DNA of 64,000 nt from Diphasiastrum complanatum (Eukaryota > Streptophyta > Lycopodiopsida > Lycopodiales > Lycopodiaceae): positions 4,283,242 to 4,347,241 of the forward strand of contig CM055106.1 in NCBI GenBank assembly GCA_029204225.1, given 5' to 3'. This document shows, piece by piece, positions 11,991 through 23,999 of the stretch. A program made the translations under genes and the position numbers. Every line of letters begins with the position of its first letter. Positions within the stretch are counted from its first letter, which is position 1. The notes under the pieces were generated by a model. It searched no databases. It was not told the DNA's origin and was given only the letters and a program-made list of their open reading frames with translations.

Positions 11991-12088
11991 CCCCACCAGT
12001 GGAAACAACTTTAGTCCAGAAGGACTTCGAAAGTGTCGCATGTGCTAGCATGCGCTTTGCCAATTCAACTAAGGTTCTGTTCTTTCTC

Positions 12089-12313
12089 TCAGCAAGACCA
12101 TTCGACTAAGGCAAATAGTTGCTCAATGTCATTGCTAAGGCAATACTCCTTGAATTCAGTAGAGACATATTCTCCCCCGTTGTCGGACCTCAGTGCTTTA
12201 ATTTTTTTTACCAATTTGATTTTCTGCATGCTCTTTGAATTGTTGAAACTTGTTGAAAGCCTCCGATTTTTGCTTAACGAAATGAACATTTGTTCTTCTC
12301 GAATATTCATCAA
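12089..12313 (-). pseudogene. Copia integrase core fragment
   Basis: The minus strand reads KIKALRSDNGGEYVSTEFKE, which is the Copia integrase segment holding the second catalytic Asp (SDNGGEY). The upstream side reads as degenerate integrase. About 225 bp survive, with no linked domains. Confidence 0.8.
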
Positions 12314-12404
12314 CGAAAAAAAATGGGCTCCCTACTCTCTTGACAGTAAAAAAGAAGTTAACCCTCTTTTTGTACTTGACATACGATGGTCACCAAAGTA
12401 TCTC

Positions 12405-12610
12405 CTACCCCTATTTTTTCAAATTGGGAGAAATATCTACCCTTGATTGAGTTTGTCTATAATAGCAATAAGCATTCGACTACTAGTTATAGCTCATTTA
12501 TTCTTATGTATGAATATTACCCTAGCTCAACCATTCATGTAGAAACTCGAACAATCAAATTTCAAAAGGTAGATGATAATTTGATATGCAGGACATGCTA
12601 CAAATAACAT
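12405..12610 (+). pseudogene. Gypsy integrase C-terminal fragment
   Basis: The plus strand reads WEKYLPLIEFVYNSNKHSTT followed by SFILMYEYYPSS, the conserved segment after the integrase E motif in chromoviruses. It directly follows the inverted Copia piece, showing nested debris. Confidence 0.8.
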
Positions 12611-12929
12611 GTGAATGTCCAAAGTGGCCAAGATAGGGACATACATTATGCTAATATGACAAGATCACTTCAAGATTTTTTTTTAGGGTTGGGTGTATTT
12701 AGAGAAGTGTGCATTGGATGTGAAAAATGGCAAATAATCATGAAGAAACTTATTGGTGCTGCTCTTCCTTTCTTGGTGGCATCTAGTAGAAGTTGGCCTC
12801 GTTCAAAGTGCATGCGAGTAGTTGTAGTGTCGACACTTCAAATGGCACTAGACTTGGGTGGCTTTACTAAGACACGCTTAAGTCTACTCATTCCATCCAA
12901 CACAAGTTCATCTAAAATGCCAACATCGT

Positions 12930-15530
12930 AATCAAACTAGTCCAACCATCCATCACATTATGAGGGATACCAATGAAATCCAATTCATACATCATCCATA
13001 AGATAACGCAAAGTTACAAACAAAGACAAGCCGTTTCATGAGATAGTTTGAAATCACAATGGTCATCAACCTAATTCAATGGCATTGTCACTCGTCTAGT
13101 TGTAGTAAGGGTCCTTCCACTTGGACCTGTCATGTAGGCAAAACCAAATTGATAATCATCTGCAATGAGCATCTTTATTGATATGAAAAAATATTTTACA
13201 TTCATTGTGGATTGATTGGTCTAATTGGGGCCACCAACGTGAGCTGGGCATCAAGCATTGCTTGTGCTAGTAAGAGGAGGTAAGACATGGTGATGAATTT
13301 TTGTGGCTAGTTGAATTGCCAAATTTCTAAGTGTCAGGCCATCTGACTATAATTTTGCTATAAATCCTTGCCTCCCCTCAATATTGAATCATAGTATTGC
13401 TTAGAACATGACTCTTTTCTAGACTTAGATTAATTTTGGGACTTTAAGGTCTAGGATATTTAGTCCAACTCCAGGGTACCAACTCCAGGGTATGAGTTCC
13501 AAGAGTTATCTAGGCCTAATATCAAATCTCAGAGCTAGCTCTTGACTTATGATAGGTACATGATTGGATTACTGCATGTCAGAGACTCGTTCTTATTTCA
13601 CTATATTGAGACTTTGGAAGGGTTGCCCATTTCAATCGTTCGCGACATACTTGTTGCACTTGAGTCAGCTTCACAACATGCTCCCTTCCTTTGAGGCACA
13701 TGATGTCCTGATCAAGGCCAAATTAGATCAAATGACTAGGCATGAGCTCCATTCATCTGTTGTATTAATATAACTAAATAAAATGTGATGGCTTGGACTT
13801 TATTCATTGATCGTTGAAAGAAAAATTAAATTGTACATTGTTTTTAGCACAGGAAAGTGTGGATAAAGTTTAATACATAGAACTTGTGTAAATCTACATT
13901 TGATTGTTTATGAACTAACTTAGTTTTCAAAAGTCAATATGAACTAGGTAGCAGGCGTGAGCACTACCCTCTGTAACAGACACCATTCACGCTCCGAGCC
14001 ACCCTGTGGCGGGGTGCGTTGAAGGGCGCTTCTACATGGTAGCAGGCCTACTCACGGTCTGCTACTGGGCATAATTGGCCTTCAATTGAAGGCCAATTGA
14101 ATATGGCTGTGAACACTGGTGTTCAAAGCTTATGAACATTTGACAGCTGTCCACTATCAATGCTCATGCCAATTACTTAAAGGTAATTAATATTTTGGTG
14201 CCTTGCTTTTTTCAAATTCAACCATTGGCTTCTAAAAACAATGGTTGGTTATAAGGGTACTTTCTCCATGTGGACATAGAGATTTAGCTCATGCTTGCAA
14301 TTTGGACACTCCTTGCTCTTAGAACCAACTAGGGTATCATTTTCTACAAACATTCAACTTTATATCATGATTTCTTTTTACTTTTGCACTACATGTGCAT
14401 AGATTTTAAAGTCATGAAGAAAAAGAACTAAGCATAATAGAAAAAGGGATGGGGGGGGGGAAGCTTTTTGATTTTGAGAAAGATTTTTGACAAACTTTGT
14501 CTACAATAATTAGAATGTATGTATGCCATTGACAAATCAAACAACTATTAACTATTTTGACTATCTCCATGCTCTAATTTTTGAATTGATAGTGATTGGG
14601 TAACTATGTTTATTAGTGTTCGAAAAAGCCAGCAAAGTATAGGAATGGAATCAACATCTTTCTTCGAAAATCGGTTTAGTAAAAACCTTACAGGAAGTTG
14701 ACCTTTAAAAAAATGATAGTTCTTTTGTAATACAGGAAATTTTTTATTTGTCGTTTTATTTGGAGGTAATTTGTGTATAGTAAAACAGGTATATCCTTAT
14801 AAAACTTAGGTTGCACAGGTTTATTGAGTTCATAAAATAATTTATTAATGTAAATGTTAAGCATTATGTCGACAAAATATTTGACATGTAGGATCTAGAA
14901 CTCAAAATTTTTAAAAACCAGCAACTTTTAAAAAATGCGAGAAATTGGAGAGAAACCCCCAAAAGGTTTCCCGAGCATTGATTTACATTATCTCCACCTT
15001 TTGAATTGACCATGATTGAATTATCTCAACCTTTTGCATTGCAATGATTGATTCCTCATGTAAATTATTAAACAATATGCAAAGGCAATTTTGAACTTGA
15101 ATGAAAAATTTGTCACTTTTGGAAGTTGAACTTACACTAAGAGACTCTCGAAGGCGGTGCTTGGAAAAATCGGCAAAGTATAAGAATGGAATCGGCAAGT
15201 TTTTTCAAAAATCTATATAATAAAATATTTTGACGATTTTTATACAAGAATATAAATCTTTTTATGAGTAAAAGTCTTTGAAAAACTGAGAATTTCTATA
15301 AAATGCAGGTTTTTTTTGAGGATACTCAAAACAGGTTTTCGAGCACTCCTTTGAAGGCCATTTTGATTTCCACCTCTTGTAGTGCTGGCACGGGAAACAC
15401 GTGAAGAAAGCATGTTCAACAGTACACGACGCTACTTCCAATTTGCACATTGGAGCTGCAGCAGCCTACTACAAAAGCTTCCCATTCTCAGTCCTGATTG
15501 TTCGTTGATGTTTCACAACTAGAGGCTGGG
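12930..15530. other. No gene recognised
   Basis: AT-rich intergenic sequence without supported coding regions. It holds a perfect 26-bp palindrome (14073-14098), a run of ten G near 14451, and a patch at 13970-14070 richer in GC than its surroundings. Confidence 0.6.
14073..14098. repeat. Perfect 26-bp palindrome
   Basis: The half-site AATTGGCCTTCAA is followed at once by its exact reverse complement, with no spacer. It could extrude as a cruciform or mark a former insertion boundary. No partner copy was seen. Confidence 0.9.
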
Positions 15531-15695
15531 GATGTTGAGTGAGAGCCTGAGAGCTGGATGATCAGTTGCAAGCTATCTATCTGAGGATGTTGAGTGAGAG
15601 CCTGAGAGCTGGATGATCATGAGCTAGCTATCATCTCTGAAGATGTTAGTGAGAGCTTGAAGTCTAGATCTGCATCAAGGAGCTGCGAAAGCTTC
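15531..15695 (+). repeat. 55-bp tandem repeat, three units, just upstream of the P450 start
   Basis: Units start at 15531, 15586 and about 15641, each opening with 'gatgttgagtgagagc' or a close variant and sharing 'gagctggatgatca'. The third unit is partial. The array ends about 15 bp before the P450 ATG, so it forms the 5' leader or proximal promoter. Confidence 0.85.
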
Positions 15696-15710
15696 ACTTC
15701 TGGCAGCAAT

Positions 15711-17685
15711 ATGGCTTGGACGATGAGTATCTCATTGCAAGCAGGTGGGCTCATACTCATCACAATCCTCCTTATAAGGCTGATGAAGAACCATCTAGCA
15801 GGTGGACGTAGGAGGCTCCCTCCAGGACCCATCAATCTTCCTGTCATAGGAGCCTTCCTCTCAGTTGGATTTCGGAAACGCCATCTTGCATTCTTCAATC
15901 TGGCTAAACGTTATGGGCCAGTTGTGTACATGAAGCTCGGAGGTGCTGATGTGGTTGCTGTGAACAGTGCAGAAACAGCAATGGAGGTGTTGAAGATCCA
16001 CGATGCGGAATTCAGTGGCAGACCTGAGCACATGGCTGGAGAGCACATCGGATTCGGCTACCTTGGTCTAGATTTCTGTCCTTACAATGCCCATTTCAGA
16101 AAAGTGAGAAAAGTCATCAACTCTGAGCTACTGTGTCAACCTAAGCTGAATGAGATGGCCTATATTAGGCGAGAAGAGGTGCTATCTCTGGTTGCAACTG
16201 TTGCCGCTAATTGCCGAGGAGGAGCACCCTTCAATGTGAGATCACCCATAGATGATACTGTCACTAACATAATAGGCCGGATGATGTTCGGTAGATTGCA
16301 TCCCGCTTCCCGCAAGCTCGCAGAAGCTGTGAGGGATTTGAAGACTGTGAGAAGAGACGCAGTGGAGGTTGAGAAGCAATCAAATATTGCCGACATGTTT
16401 CCACAGCTTGCGAGATTTGATCTGCAAAGAATAGAGGCTAACACCATGAAAATTGCGAAAAGGTTTGGGCTTATTTATGAGATTGTTGTTCAAGAGCACA
16501 AGATCAATCCAGCTACCCAAAACGACAGGAAGGACTTCATTGATTTTCTGCTGGGATACAATGAAGGAGGAGACACTTTTTCGGAGAATGCAATCAAAGC
16601 CATGCTTAATGTATGAAACTGTGCTTTCAGCTATGATTTCTCTCAGTTAAGCACAATTCTTTGCAATAATGGATTACTTTCTGTCATTTCAATCTGCTGT
16701 TTTTTTACATTAATCCCATAGAGCTCCTAGGCAGTCTGTTCTTTCTATGGACGTATCGAAAGTTCAAAGAAGTATTGCTAAATGTATCTTAATGGTTGTG
16801 ATTTCAGCTACTCTTAGAATTAGACCCTACATTCCGTGCTATACAGGATGCTATTGCTACTTCACTGAGATGGGAACCATAGCATATTGCAAGACTTTGT
16901 TTCGTTTTACTTGTATGTTCTGGTTACTATCCTAGACTTATAAAGTAAAACAGCTTGATTTTTATGCACACAAGAGCATTAAAAGAAACTTATTTTTCCT
17001 GTTTTGAAACTCAATGATCTGCTGAAGCTATTTCCATGGCCTGATCAATTGGCAGGATATGCTATTTGGCGGCATTGATACTGTAGCAATGTCTGTTGAG
17101 TGGCCCCTTGCGGAGCTACTTCGGCATCCACAGAAGCTGGTTAGAGCACAGCAGGAGATCGATGGCATAGTGGGGAAGGACCGCCCACTAGAAGAATCAG
17201 ACCTGGATCATCTTCCCTACTTACATGCCATTGTCAAGGAATCATTGCGTCTGTATCCCATCACTTACCTCACACCTCCCCACGTGAATGAGCATGAGGC
17301 TGAGCTCTTCGGGTACAGAATTCCTGCACATTCAAACGTATACGTCAATCTGTACGGCGTTGCCCACGATCCTTCCTACTGGCAAAATGCAGATGAATTC
17401 CAGCCAGAACGCTTCCTGGGTTCGGACGTAAATATGTCAGGTACCCACTTCCAACTGATTCCTTTCTCTTCTGGCAGGCGCCGATGCCCTGCAGTTCTCT
17501 TCTCGTTACTGCAAGTGCCATACACTTTGGCTGTGCTTCTGCATGCATTTGACTGGACCCTTCCAGCTACCATGAGCCCAAAGGATATTGTGATGGAGGG
17601 AAGGCATGGAGCTGCGAATGATAAGCTGCAGTCATTGATCATATGTGCTAAATCAAGACTACCCGCTCAAACCTACAATCTTTGA
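15711..17685 (+). CDS. Cytochrome P450, A-type (CYP71 clan), two exons
   Basis: Two exons, 15711-16610 and 17056-17685, join in phase 0 to give 509 residues, a normal P450 length. The start chosen is the ATG giving MAWTM, since it puts a membrane anchor (residues 7-24) before the Pro-rich hinge (RRLPPGPINLPVIG); an ATG 54 bp upstream is in frame but lengthens the N-terminus atypically. Exon 2 opens with the I-helix GGIDTVAMS (acid-alcohol pair D-T present), then the K-helix KESLRLYP with ExxR, the PERF box (FQPERF) and the heme loop PFSSGRRRCPA with the Cys ligand. The loop has Ala where Gly usually follows C-P. The protein should be an ER-bound monooxygenase working with a P450 reductase. 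The substrate and subfamily cannot be told from sequence. No inactivating change is seen. Confidence 0.9.
16611..17055 (+). other. P450 intron, 445 bp
   Basis: The donor is AAT|GTATGA and the acceptor TTGGCAG|GATATG. It lies between the end of the substrate-recognition half and the I-helix, a common single-intron position in plant A-type P450 genes. It is AT-rich, with short chance ORFs only. Confidence 0.85.
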
Positions 17686-17990
17686 ATGCAACTGCCAATG
17701 AGAAGCTGCAGCCATTTCTCATATGTGCTGAATAAGACTGCCTGCTCATTGAACGCAGATTACTGAGACTATGCCCTTACGTTTAAGTAGGATCTCTGAG
17801 AATTTAGCAACCTTACTCACACCTACAAGCTTCAAATGCAGATTGATGACTGCCTGCTCATCAAATTTACAAGCTTTGAACGCAGATTACTGAGACTATT
17901 CCCTTACGTTTAAGTAGGATCTCTGAGAATATAGCAACCTTACTTACTCACACCTACAAGCTTCAAATGCAGATTGATGACACTATTCCT
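17610..17990 (+). repeat. Tandem repeats copying the P450 3' end
   Basis: The last coding segment ('aagctgcagtcattgatcat', about 17623) recurs at about 17703 as 'aagctgcagccatttctcat'. Two 127-bp units then start at 17751 and 17878 with 'gaacgcagattactgagact' and share 'cttacgtttaagtaggatct'. The P450 stop codon therefore sits inside a locally expanded repeat region. Confidence 0.8.
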
Positions 17991-18229
17991 ATGTAAGTTT
18001 CTACTACAATCTCTACCAGTAAACAAGCTTACTGATGCTTGCTTGCTGCATTATTGATAGTTTTGCTTCGACAGATCACACTGAATGAATGATAGAAAGC
18101 ATGATGCTAATTTTTAGTCAAATTTTATGATATTTAATGAGAATAGGTATTGTGCAATCTGCTGGGCACATCAGATTATGCATCCAGAGTGTTGAAATTG
18201 ACGTTCAGGGTTATCCTATATTGTGCAAT

Positions 18230-18575
18230 GTTCATGGACGTCATTTGAGGTTTTCCATAGAACTTGCCATTCAAATGTATGACGCTTACATATAACTTGC
18301 CATTCAAAAGTGACGTCATTGCAAAAAACTTGCCATTCAAATGAACTTTCATGTACATTTCATTTTATGTTCTTCAATATTCAATTTTGTTGGGTTATCT
18401 TACATCAAATGAACTTTCATGTACATTTCATTTTATGTTCTTCAACATTCAATTTTGTTGGGTTATCTCATAGGTGCTTTGGAGGGAGGGAGGGTGTGTG
18501 TTCTTCAACATTCAATTTTGTTGGGTTATCTCATAGGTGCTTTGGAGGGAGGGAGGGTGTGTGTGTGCGTGGCGC
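18230..18575 (+). repeat. Nested short tandem repeats downstream of the P450
   Basis: 'aacttgccattcaaa' appears three times (about 18262-18340). A 68-bp unit starting 'atgaactttcatgtacattt' follows at 18341 and 18409. A 63-bp unit with 'cattcaattttgttgggtta' and 'ggtgctttggagggaggg' appears at 18437 and 18500. These look like replication-slippage products. Confidence 0.85.
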
Positions 18576-18871
18576 GGGGGGGGGGGGAGATAGAGAGAGA
18601 GAGGTGTGGTGAAATGTTGCTATGTTGACAGCCAACGTAGACTGTTTATATATCATAAAAAGGGAGCGTACATGCCAAGAAACTATTGCATGGATTGCCA
18701 CGCTGGACCAACACACATTGTGTTTGGTGTGTTTTGGTCACAAATGCTAACAATCCCTCACTTTATCAAAACATTATAACACTAACGTAATTACCGTTTG
18801 CCTGATTTTTGGGCCGTTTTGGGCCCTATATTATTTTATAGGGCCGAAGAACGTTTTTTGTCTGGCGCGAG

Positions 18872-18872
<1 letters not shown>

Positions 18873-18946
<74 letters not shown>

Positions 18947-19016
18947 ACTAACTGACTGAGAGAGAGAGGAGGGAAGGAGGGAGAGCAGATAGAGAGAGAG
19001 AAGAGAGGAGAGAGCC

Positions 19017-19073
<57 letters not shown>

Positions 19074-19270
19074 GAGGGAAGGAGGGAGAGCAGACAACAG
19101 GAGGGATAGAAGAGAGAGAGGAGGGAGAGCTAAGAGGGGGAGAGAGAGAGAGAGCGGAGAGCGGAGAGGAGGGAGCGCAGAGGGGGAGAGAAGAGAGAGA
19201 GAGAGAGCAGAGAGCGGAGGGAAGGAGGGAGAGCAGACAGCAGAGGAAGGGAGAGAGAGAGGAGGGAGAG

Positions 19271-19334
<64 letters not shown>

Positions 19335-19372
19335 AGAGAGAGAGAGGGAAAGAGCGGAGAGGAGGGAGGAAA

Positions 19373-19433
<61 letters not shown>

Positions 19434-19511
19434 CAAAGAGAGGGGAGAGAGGGAGAGACGGTCAGAAAAAAATCAGGGAGAGAGAGGAGGGAGAGCGGAG
19501 AGAGAGAGAGT
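18873..19511. repeat. Long interrupted (GA)n tract
   Basis: About 640 bp of GA dinucleotides with GGA/GCGGAGA interruptions such as 'gcggagggaaggagggagagcaga', which itself recurs several times. Long Leu/Ser ORFs across it are a product of the repeat, not genes. Confidence 0.95.
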
Positions 19512-19670
19512 AACAAGACTTCAAATAGTCCCTCTTGACAAGTCAAGACCAAACCCTTTGAACCCTTCAATTTATAGCATAACAGGTAAAAACAATGTTG
19601 TATAAAGTTTAACAATACAAAGAGTACCATAAAGCAAAACAAGTTTTAAGACACCCAACTGTTTTGCCAA
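19512..19670 (-). repeat. Dispersed repeat, copy A, abutting (GA)n
   Basis: This sequence matches 26453-26610. Shared words include 'cctcttgacaa', 'accataaagca' and 'aagac', in the same order and spacing. On the minus strand both copies run directly into a (TC)n tract, so they may be one retroposon family with a (TC)n 3' tail. Confidence 0.7.
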
Positions 19671-19733
19671 CAGTTCTAAAGGAAGGTAATAAACAGATCC
19701 TCATTACCAATTGAATTTCAAGGAAATTCCAAC

Positions 19734-20359
19734 ATCCTGGTCAATATTGTGGTCCCAGTCAAGTAATTTAGCTTTCTCAACCATGAGCCCCGCAAAGGCA
19801 ATAGCATTGACACTACGGAAAGAAGCTATACGGGGGTTATTCTTGGGATCAGTTGCTTTCGGGCCTGTAAACTATGTATGCCGCCAAGAACAAAAAAAAT
19901 GATAGCTAGCTATATTAGAACTATTAAGACTTTCAATGCTATTACATTCTGTATAATTGCTTGTGTATGGTCTTTAAATTTTATTTTTAGATTATGTACA
20001 TGTGTTTCATTTGGTTCCCTAACTTCCGTAGGCCTATCTCCAATAGCAAGGTCTATGGGAGGCTTGTCACATTGATCAATATCTAAAATATATGTAGTTT
20101 CTCTTATTTTTGTATTTTTATGTATTTGATCTCTTAATTTTGAGGTTTCAAAAGTATCTTGGAGTAGTCAAATCGAAGCTCCAGGCAATATCAATGTGGT
20201 CTCATCACAATTTTTCTTACTCTCCTCAGAGGGAGGGTGTCATTTGGCCATTACCTCAAATCGAGCTTTGGGCCTTTCAAGATTGGTGTCGGAAGGGGTA
20301 ATGGTTCTTTTTTTTTTGGAAGGGGATGGCGGAGTAATTTTTTGTGGGATTTACAGCAG
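19734..20359 (-). repeat. 0.63-kb repeat, copy 1, decayed ORF
   Basis: Closely matches 21286-21914 in the same orientation, about 1.55 kb away. On the minus strand both copies read parts of one protein (SFRSVN.IAFAGLMVE and LLDWDHNIDQD). Copy 1 has extra stops and frameshifts and loses the match directly after the NIDQD codons. Upstream on the minus strand (20360-20630) a further open stretch reads LFSLNWDGADLDSHVNKIKA, probably part of the same decayed gene. The protein family was not recognised. Confidence 0.75.
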
Positions 20360-21054
20360 GGTTGATTAGAAACATAAATTGTTGTGCAGGGGGTATTTTG
20401 TGCTCCACTCACATTGTTGCTAGCTGGGCAAAAATGGCTTTAATCTTGTTCACATGTGAATCAAGATCTGCACCATCCCAGTTCAAGCTGAACAGTTGGT
20501 TCGCATCAGATGCAAGACCTCTGTCTTGGTCTTTGCTTCATACTTTTCCTATAGGCTCCGCCAGATCTGTTGGCTGTGATTTGTCATCTTTAAAAAAAAT
20601 AAAAATAAAACATAGGCAAAATGTATATTAAATCTTGAATACTACAAGAAAATAATATCGCCATCTTTGAAGAGAAATTAGATTAAAAGAATAATATTGT
20701 CATTATTACCTCTGAAACTCCTTTCCCATTTCTGCAAGAGAGAGAGTTGACCATCTGCAACTCTTAAAAGGACACTAATTATCAATTTCGAAGAATTGAT
20801 CCATTGCATGTTCTTCCACTCAAAGATTCCCATTTTTGTAGAAATGGATTTTAATCTCTAAGAGCTGGTCAAAATCTTCTTTTTTTATTTTGAGCCACCT
20901 TGAATTGATTGGTCTTTTATTTCAATTTTTTCTTCATTTTTAAAAAATCTTATCTATAAGGGCCCACACCTGAACAGAAAAAAAATAATATAAACAAAAT
21001 TATCAAAATTATGTAAAAATAAATTTAATTATTAAATTTTTTGAAATACACAAT

Positions 21055-21513
21055 CTATGTTGAGCATGACAAATAGATTACCTGGTCGGTACGATAAGCA
21101 AGTTGAAAAAAATTGTTATATTTTATTAGGCTCTGCGTAGGATTTTTCGGATCAAATGGCAGGCTTATCTCTTGTGCACAAAGTGCCTTGAGCTCCAGCT
21201 GATTAATGTCTCCATCTTGGGAAACTCTCACATAATCTTTATAAAAAAATCTTATTCTCTGAATAATGGTCATTTTTATTCGATAATCCTGGTCAATATT
21301 GTGGTCCCAGTCAAGTAATTTAGCTTCCTCAACCATTAGCCCCGCAAAGGCAATAACATTGACACTACGAAAAGAAGCTATGCGAGGGTTATTCTTGGGA
21401 GAGTTGCTTTCGGGCCTGTAAATTATGTATGCCACCAAGAACAAAAAATTATAGATAGCTATATTAGAACTATTAAGATTTTCAATGCTATTACATTCCG
21501 TAGGGTCAACCAA
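21055..21513 (-). pseudogene. Unrecognised ORF of 152 codons in repeat copy 2
   Basis: The frame starts MVDPTECNSIENLNSSN, contains a hydrophobic stretch (IYNFLFLVAYIIYR, residues 20-33), the repeat-shared segment with LLDWDHNIDQDYRIK, then IQRIRFFYKDYV. It ends soon after a CAG|GTAATC word that could be a splice donor. Upstream frame is closed by a one-base change relative to copy 1, and TGA stops lie further upstream in both copies. It is thus a fragment of a longer protein. No known domain was recognised; a mobile-element or endogenised origin is possible but not shown. Confidence 0.5.
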
Positions 21514-21914
21514 AACTATTGCTTGTGTACGGTCTTTAAATTTTATTTTTAGATTATGTGCATGTGTTCATTTGGTTCCCTAACTTCCATAGGCCTATCT
21601 CCAATAGCAAGGTCTATGGGAGGCTTGTCACATTGATCAATATCCAAAATAGATGTAGTTTCTCTTAGTTTTTTATTTTTATGTATTTGATCTCTTAATT
21701 TTGAGGTTTCAAAAGTATCTTGGAGTAGTCAAATCGAAGCTCCAGGCAATATCAATGTGGTCTCATCACAATTTTTCTAACTCTCCTCTAAGGGAAGGTG
21801 TCATTTGGCCATTACCTCAAATCGAGCTTTGGGCCTTTCAAGATTGGTGTCAGAAGGGATAATGGTTCTCTTTTTTTTGGGATGGGGGACTGATTTTTCG
21901 TGGGATTTACAGCA
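21286..21914 (-). repeat. 0.63-kb repeat, copy 2
   Basis: Direct-orientation partner of 19734-20359 with few differences (for example 'ttctcaaccatgagcccc' against 'tcctcaaccattagcccc'). Both copies end at the word 'gggatttacagca'. It overlaps the 152-codon ORF on the minus strand. Confidence 0.85.
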
Positions 21915-22449
21915 TGGGCAGTTGAGAAAGCTAGCCTAGAACATCCCACAACTACTGACATCGAGCTACATGATGAAAAAACTGGGTCTTTCCCCTCAAA
22001 AACAACATCCAGTACATTTTTAAGGCATTGCTTAAAGCTTTACTAGAGAATAAAAAAGTTATTTAGAAATTGTTGGAGTAAGAATGAATATCTTTGCTCA
22101 ACAATCAAAGTATTTCCAACCCCAATCTATGCTGAGCATAGAAACATAACAGAAGAAGATAGTAAAATGTATTAAAACTACATACCAAAGTAACAATAGC
22201 TTTATCAAAATAATTCTTCACATCCTCATCTTCACAGATTCAAATCTTGATCATTGTCCTATCTAAAACAAAGTTGGACTGTGTCTTGTCAAGTGTGGGT
22301 GCTTTTCTATGCCCGACATAGCATTCTCTGTACCAACAAGACTATATGCCATGCTCAGCATAGTAAACATGAAACTTTGTGAGAGATTAGCATGCTAAGG
22401 ATTGAGGAGCATTGTAAAAGAGAAGCTCTAACTATGCTCAACATAACTA

Positions 22450-23000
22450 GAGCTTTTTATTTTGACTTTTATTGATGATTTTTCAAGGAGAACTGCTACT
22501 TACTTTTTGAAGAATAAATCTAATACTTTCAGATTCTTCAAGCAGTTCAAGGCATCTACAGAAAATCAGACTCAAAGAACAATCAAAGCTATACGTGTTC
22601 TGATGGAGGGGGAGAATACATCTCCACCGAGTTCAAAGAATTTTGCAAGGCCTGTGGAATACATCAACAATTCACCACTAGCTACTCTCCTTAGTCCAAT
22701 GGAGTAGCAGAGAGAAAGAACCAGACACTTATTGAGAGCGCCAAAAGCGTGATGGCCCATGCTTCTCTTCCAAAGATATTTGGATGTAGACTTTGATTCT
22801 CTAATTTATATTCTCTTCTTGAATGAATCTCGACATAATTAATTCGTCATTTGTTGATTCCTTATGGCCCTAGAAAATTCGACAAATACTACTCATGCAC
22901 CAATTTGAAGTGTTTGAAGAGATGTTAGGACAACATGCATTTCTCAAATGATTTCAACAAGATCATTCCAGAAAAATCAAGGCCAAGTAGAGATGAACAT
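22450..23000 (+). pseudogene. Copia integrase fragment
   Basis: The plus strand reads LTFIDDFSRRTATYFLKNKS and FRFFKQFKASTENQTQR. After a frameshift follow remnants of the SDGGGEYxSTEF segment and the NGVAERKN E motif near 22700. Degenerate C-terminal integrase sequence reaches about 23000. Several indels break it. Confidence 0.82.
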
Positions 23001-23329
23001 GTGAATGTGCTACAAGTCCAATCATTTTTCTCGGGACTACTTTTCGCTTTTCAAAATTCATGCTCCAAACTTTGATCATGTTTAGTTGAAACCAAATACG
23101 TCAATGAAACAATTTGAAATATATATGATACACCAAAAAGTAGTTCCTGTTTGATAATCTACTTGAAGATGGGAACAAAACATATCATAGTGGAAAACAT
23201 TATTTTTCTAATGGGCTATTTTCACAAAATAAATGAAAAGATACCTTTGCAAGATCCATATTTTGATTTTTGGATTTCCACATGATCAAAAAGGATTTAA
23301 AACCACTCTCCAATAGAGATAGATCAAGC

Positions 23330-23961
23330 TTACAACAAGTATTCTACTCATAAGCTAAAGAGAACCAAAAATAATGAGCTGAGTCTTGACTGCAACTCTC
23401 AAAAAATTTCCAAGACGTGTTTACAATGGAGAGCTCACTACATAGAAAAGCCTCTTCCGTTGTAAAGTTAGATGAATTTCCAGCATGTAATAAGGAAGTT
23501 AACTTGGCTTTCTTGCCCTGATTTGCCAATCTAGCCTCATTCCTAGAGTCATGCCAAGTAGGTGGCTAGTTGGTCAATCTCCACCACAAATCTCGAATTT
23601 AGGTCTTATAAAGTAGGAATCACTACCAAATTGACTTGACCTACTCTTTAGACTTGATCTAACCTACACTAGGGTAGGTTCCCCACGTGGCTCCATGGCC
23701 TCACACATGTGGGACCCACTTACGCACATAATTTACATTATTTGACATAGCTAGATTTGCCAACATAGGCAATCTTTCACACTCCTCCTCAAATCTAGCT
23801 TCAGAAATTATGATACTTTTATCAATTACTCCAATTAAAGATCTTAGCTTAACAAATGAATCCTTAGACAAGGATTTAGTGAATAGATCAGCTAAGCAAT
23901 TCGATGAAGACACATGTTGGAGCTTGATCTCTTTGGCTTGCACCTTCTCTGTTATGTCCAT
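23330..23961 (-). pseudogene. Copia RNase H tail, purine tract and 3' LTR (minus strand)
   Basis: The minus strand from 23961 reads VQAKEIKLQHVSSSNCLADL then FTKSLSKDSF, the Copia RNase H end. A GAGGAGGAG tract then precedes an LTR start TGTGAAAGATTGCC at 23781. The LTR extends left to about 23330, but its end is not resolved. The RNase H tail is nearly the same as in the plus-strand Copia at 48250, so both belong to one family. Confidence 0.75.
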
Positions 23962-23999
23962 GACCAGTACATAGGATTCAGTATACTCCTAGTCTTGGA

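Noticed and set aside
17345-17642. Minus-strand ORFs opposite P450 exon 2
   Set aside because: Shadows of the P450 coding frame.
18230-19511. CRISPR-like array
   Set aside because: The repeats are adjacent tandem units without unique spacers, in eukaryotic nuclear DNA.
18826-19642. Long Leu/Ser-rich ORFs on the minus strand
   Set aside because: They are translations of (CT)n repeat sequence and have no start context or domain.
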